Below are positions 8,440-8,844 of a stretch of 8,844 nt of DNA, one piece after another. A program made the position numbers and the translations under genes. Source of the stretch: Candidatus Cloacimonadota bacterium (GTDB taxonomy: Bacteria; Cloacimonadota; Cloacimonadia; Cloacimonadales; JAOZMQ01); assembly GCA_029934195.1 (NCBI GenBank), contig JAOZMQ010000111.1, positions 1-8,844 on the forward strand. Reading direction: 5' to 3'. The notes below the pieces were generated by a model. That model was given only the letters and a program-made list of their open reading frames with translations. It was not told where the DNA came from and made no database searches. Position 1 is the first letter of the stretch. Each line of letters begins with the position of its first letter.

Positions 8440-8844
8440 TCATAAAAACGCAATATTTGGTACACCATTTAACAACTTTTCTAAATCGCCATTCTTATTT
8501 GCAAAAGCTATTACAATCTCATCAGCTATATTCGTTACAATCTTATTTCTTTTATAACAAGATTCTCTTGAATTTTGAACAACTTTTTCATCAAAAGGCG
8601 AAATAATTAAAAGCCTGTTTTCAACTATTGCTTTTCGTTGAATAACTGGAAATCGCTTCTTCATCTTTCTTGCCAAAATTAGAATAATCGGTTGAGTTCC
8701 TTTCAGCAAAAAATCAAATACATCCTTTTCTATTTTTGAATGAAAACCGGATATAACGCAAATTCCTTTATTTTTCTGCTCAATTGCCCAATCATAAGAT
8801 TTTAAAATTAAATGTGACGGACATTTCTGCGAACAAAAAAAAGT
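8440..8844 (-). CDS. DprA/Smf-like Rossmann-fold protein, C-terminal part (runs off the window)
   Basis: The reading frame is open from the right edge of the window to the TGA at 8440-8442, giving the last 134 residues of a longer protein; the start is outside, and a TTG at 8707-8709 is internal, not the start. The visible part runs from a Cys pair in TFFCSQKCPSHLILKSYDWA, through ICVISGFHSKIEKDVFDFLL (resembling the nucleotide-binding loop of DprA), GTQPIILILAR, RLLIISPFDE, and RNKIVTNIADEIVIAFA near the end. This order of motifs matches the Rossmann-like domain of DNA-processing protein DprA and its small relatives in the SLOG superfamily. The true DprA role (loading RecA on incoming DNA) should not be assumed; this looks like the compact relatives of unknown job. 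It is co-directional with the atp operon, 135 nt upstream. Confidence 0.72.
   Translation of the reverse strand, partial: TFFCSQKCPSHLILKSYDWAIEQKNKGICVISGFHSKIEKDVFDFLLKGTQPIILILARKMKKRFPVIQRKAIVENRLLIISPFDEKVVQNSRESCYKRNKIVTNIADEIVIAFANKNGDLEKLLNGVPNIAFL

Noticed and set aside
8707..8709. TTG as the start of an 89-residue gene upstream of atpI.
   Set aside because: The frame stays open and conserved-looking all the way to the window edge, so the TTG is an internal Leu codon.

Overview
The window is almost entirely one F-type (F1Fo) ATP synthase operon on the minus strand, in the order atpI-atpB-(three-hairpin c)-(single-hairpin c)-atpF-atpH-atpA-atpG-atpD-atpC, read from about 8304 down to 302. 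Genes are 54 nt apart at most, and three junctions overlap (atpI/atpB by 1 nt as TAATG, atpF/atpH by 11 nt, atpD/atpC by 8 nt). A GC-rich hairpin followed by nine U residues directly after atpC (265-293) closes the operon. Upstream, running off the right edge, is the C-terminal part of a DprA/Smf-like Rossmann-fold protein. The left 260 nt hold no convincing gene, but contain two hairpins and a 9-nt inverted repeat that look like the remains of a dispersed repeat.

The DNA is AT-rich. Most genes have purine-rich Shine-Dalgarno sequences, and atpD and atpC sit in the same operon as the other subunits; both points argue against a typical Bacteroidota. The long N-terminal extracytoplasmic extension on subunit a recalls the Bacteroidota/Chlorobi wider group, while the c subunits carry sodium-binding residues like those of anaerobes such as Ilyobacter, Fusobacterium and Acetobacterium. 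My best guess is an uncultured or anaerobic bacterium with a two-membrane envelope and sodium bioenergetics, possibly in the FCB superphylum (for example Cloacimonadota-like). That placement is low confidence.

The standout is the rotor. The position normally held by one small c subunit is occupied by two genes. The first encodes 250 residues with three c-type helical hairpins fused in tandem. The second encodes a normal 78-residue c subunit. Their ion sites differ: the single c and hairpin 1 have two carboxylates (the Fusobacterium-like Na+ pattern), hairpin 2 has Gln instead of the essential Glu but an Asp two residues later, and hairpin 3 has Glu-Ser-Thr but Ile at the inner-helix ligand position. 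If both proteins enter one ring, the result is a heteromeric rotor with fewer standard ion sites than hairpins, which would change the ion-to-ATP ratio.

The catalytic F1 part (alpha, beta, gamma, delta, epsilon) is conventional with all key motifs intact. AtpI at the head of the operon fits its known role in c-ring assembly. The a subunit keeps the essential arginine but carries about 180 extra residues outside the membrane.
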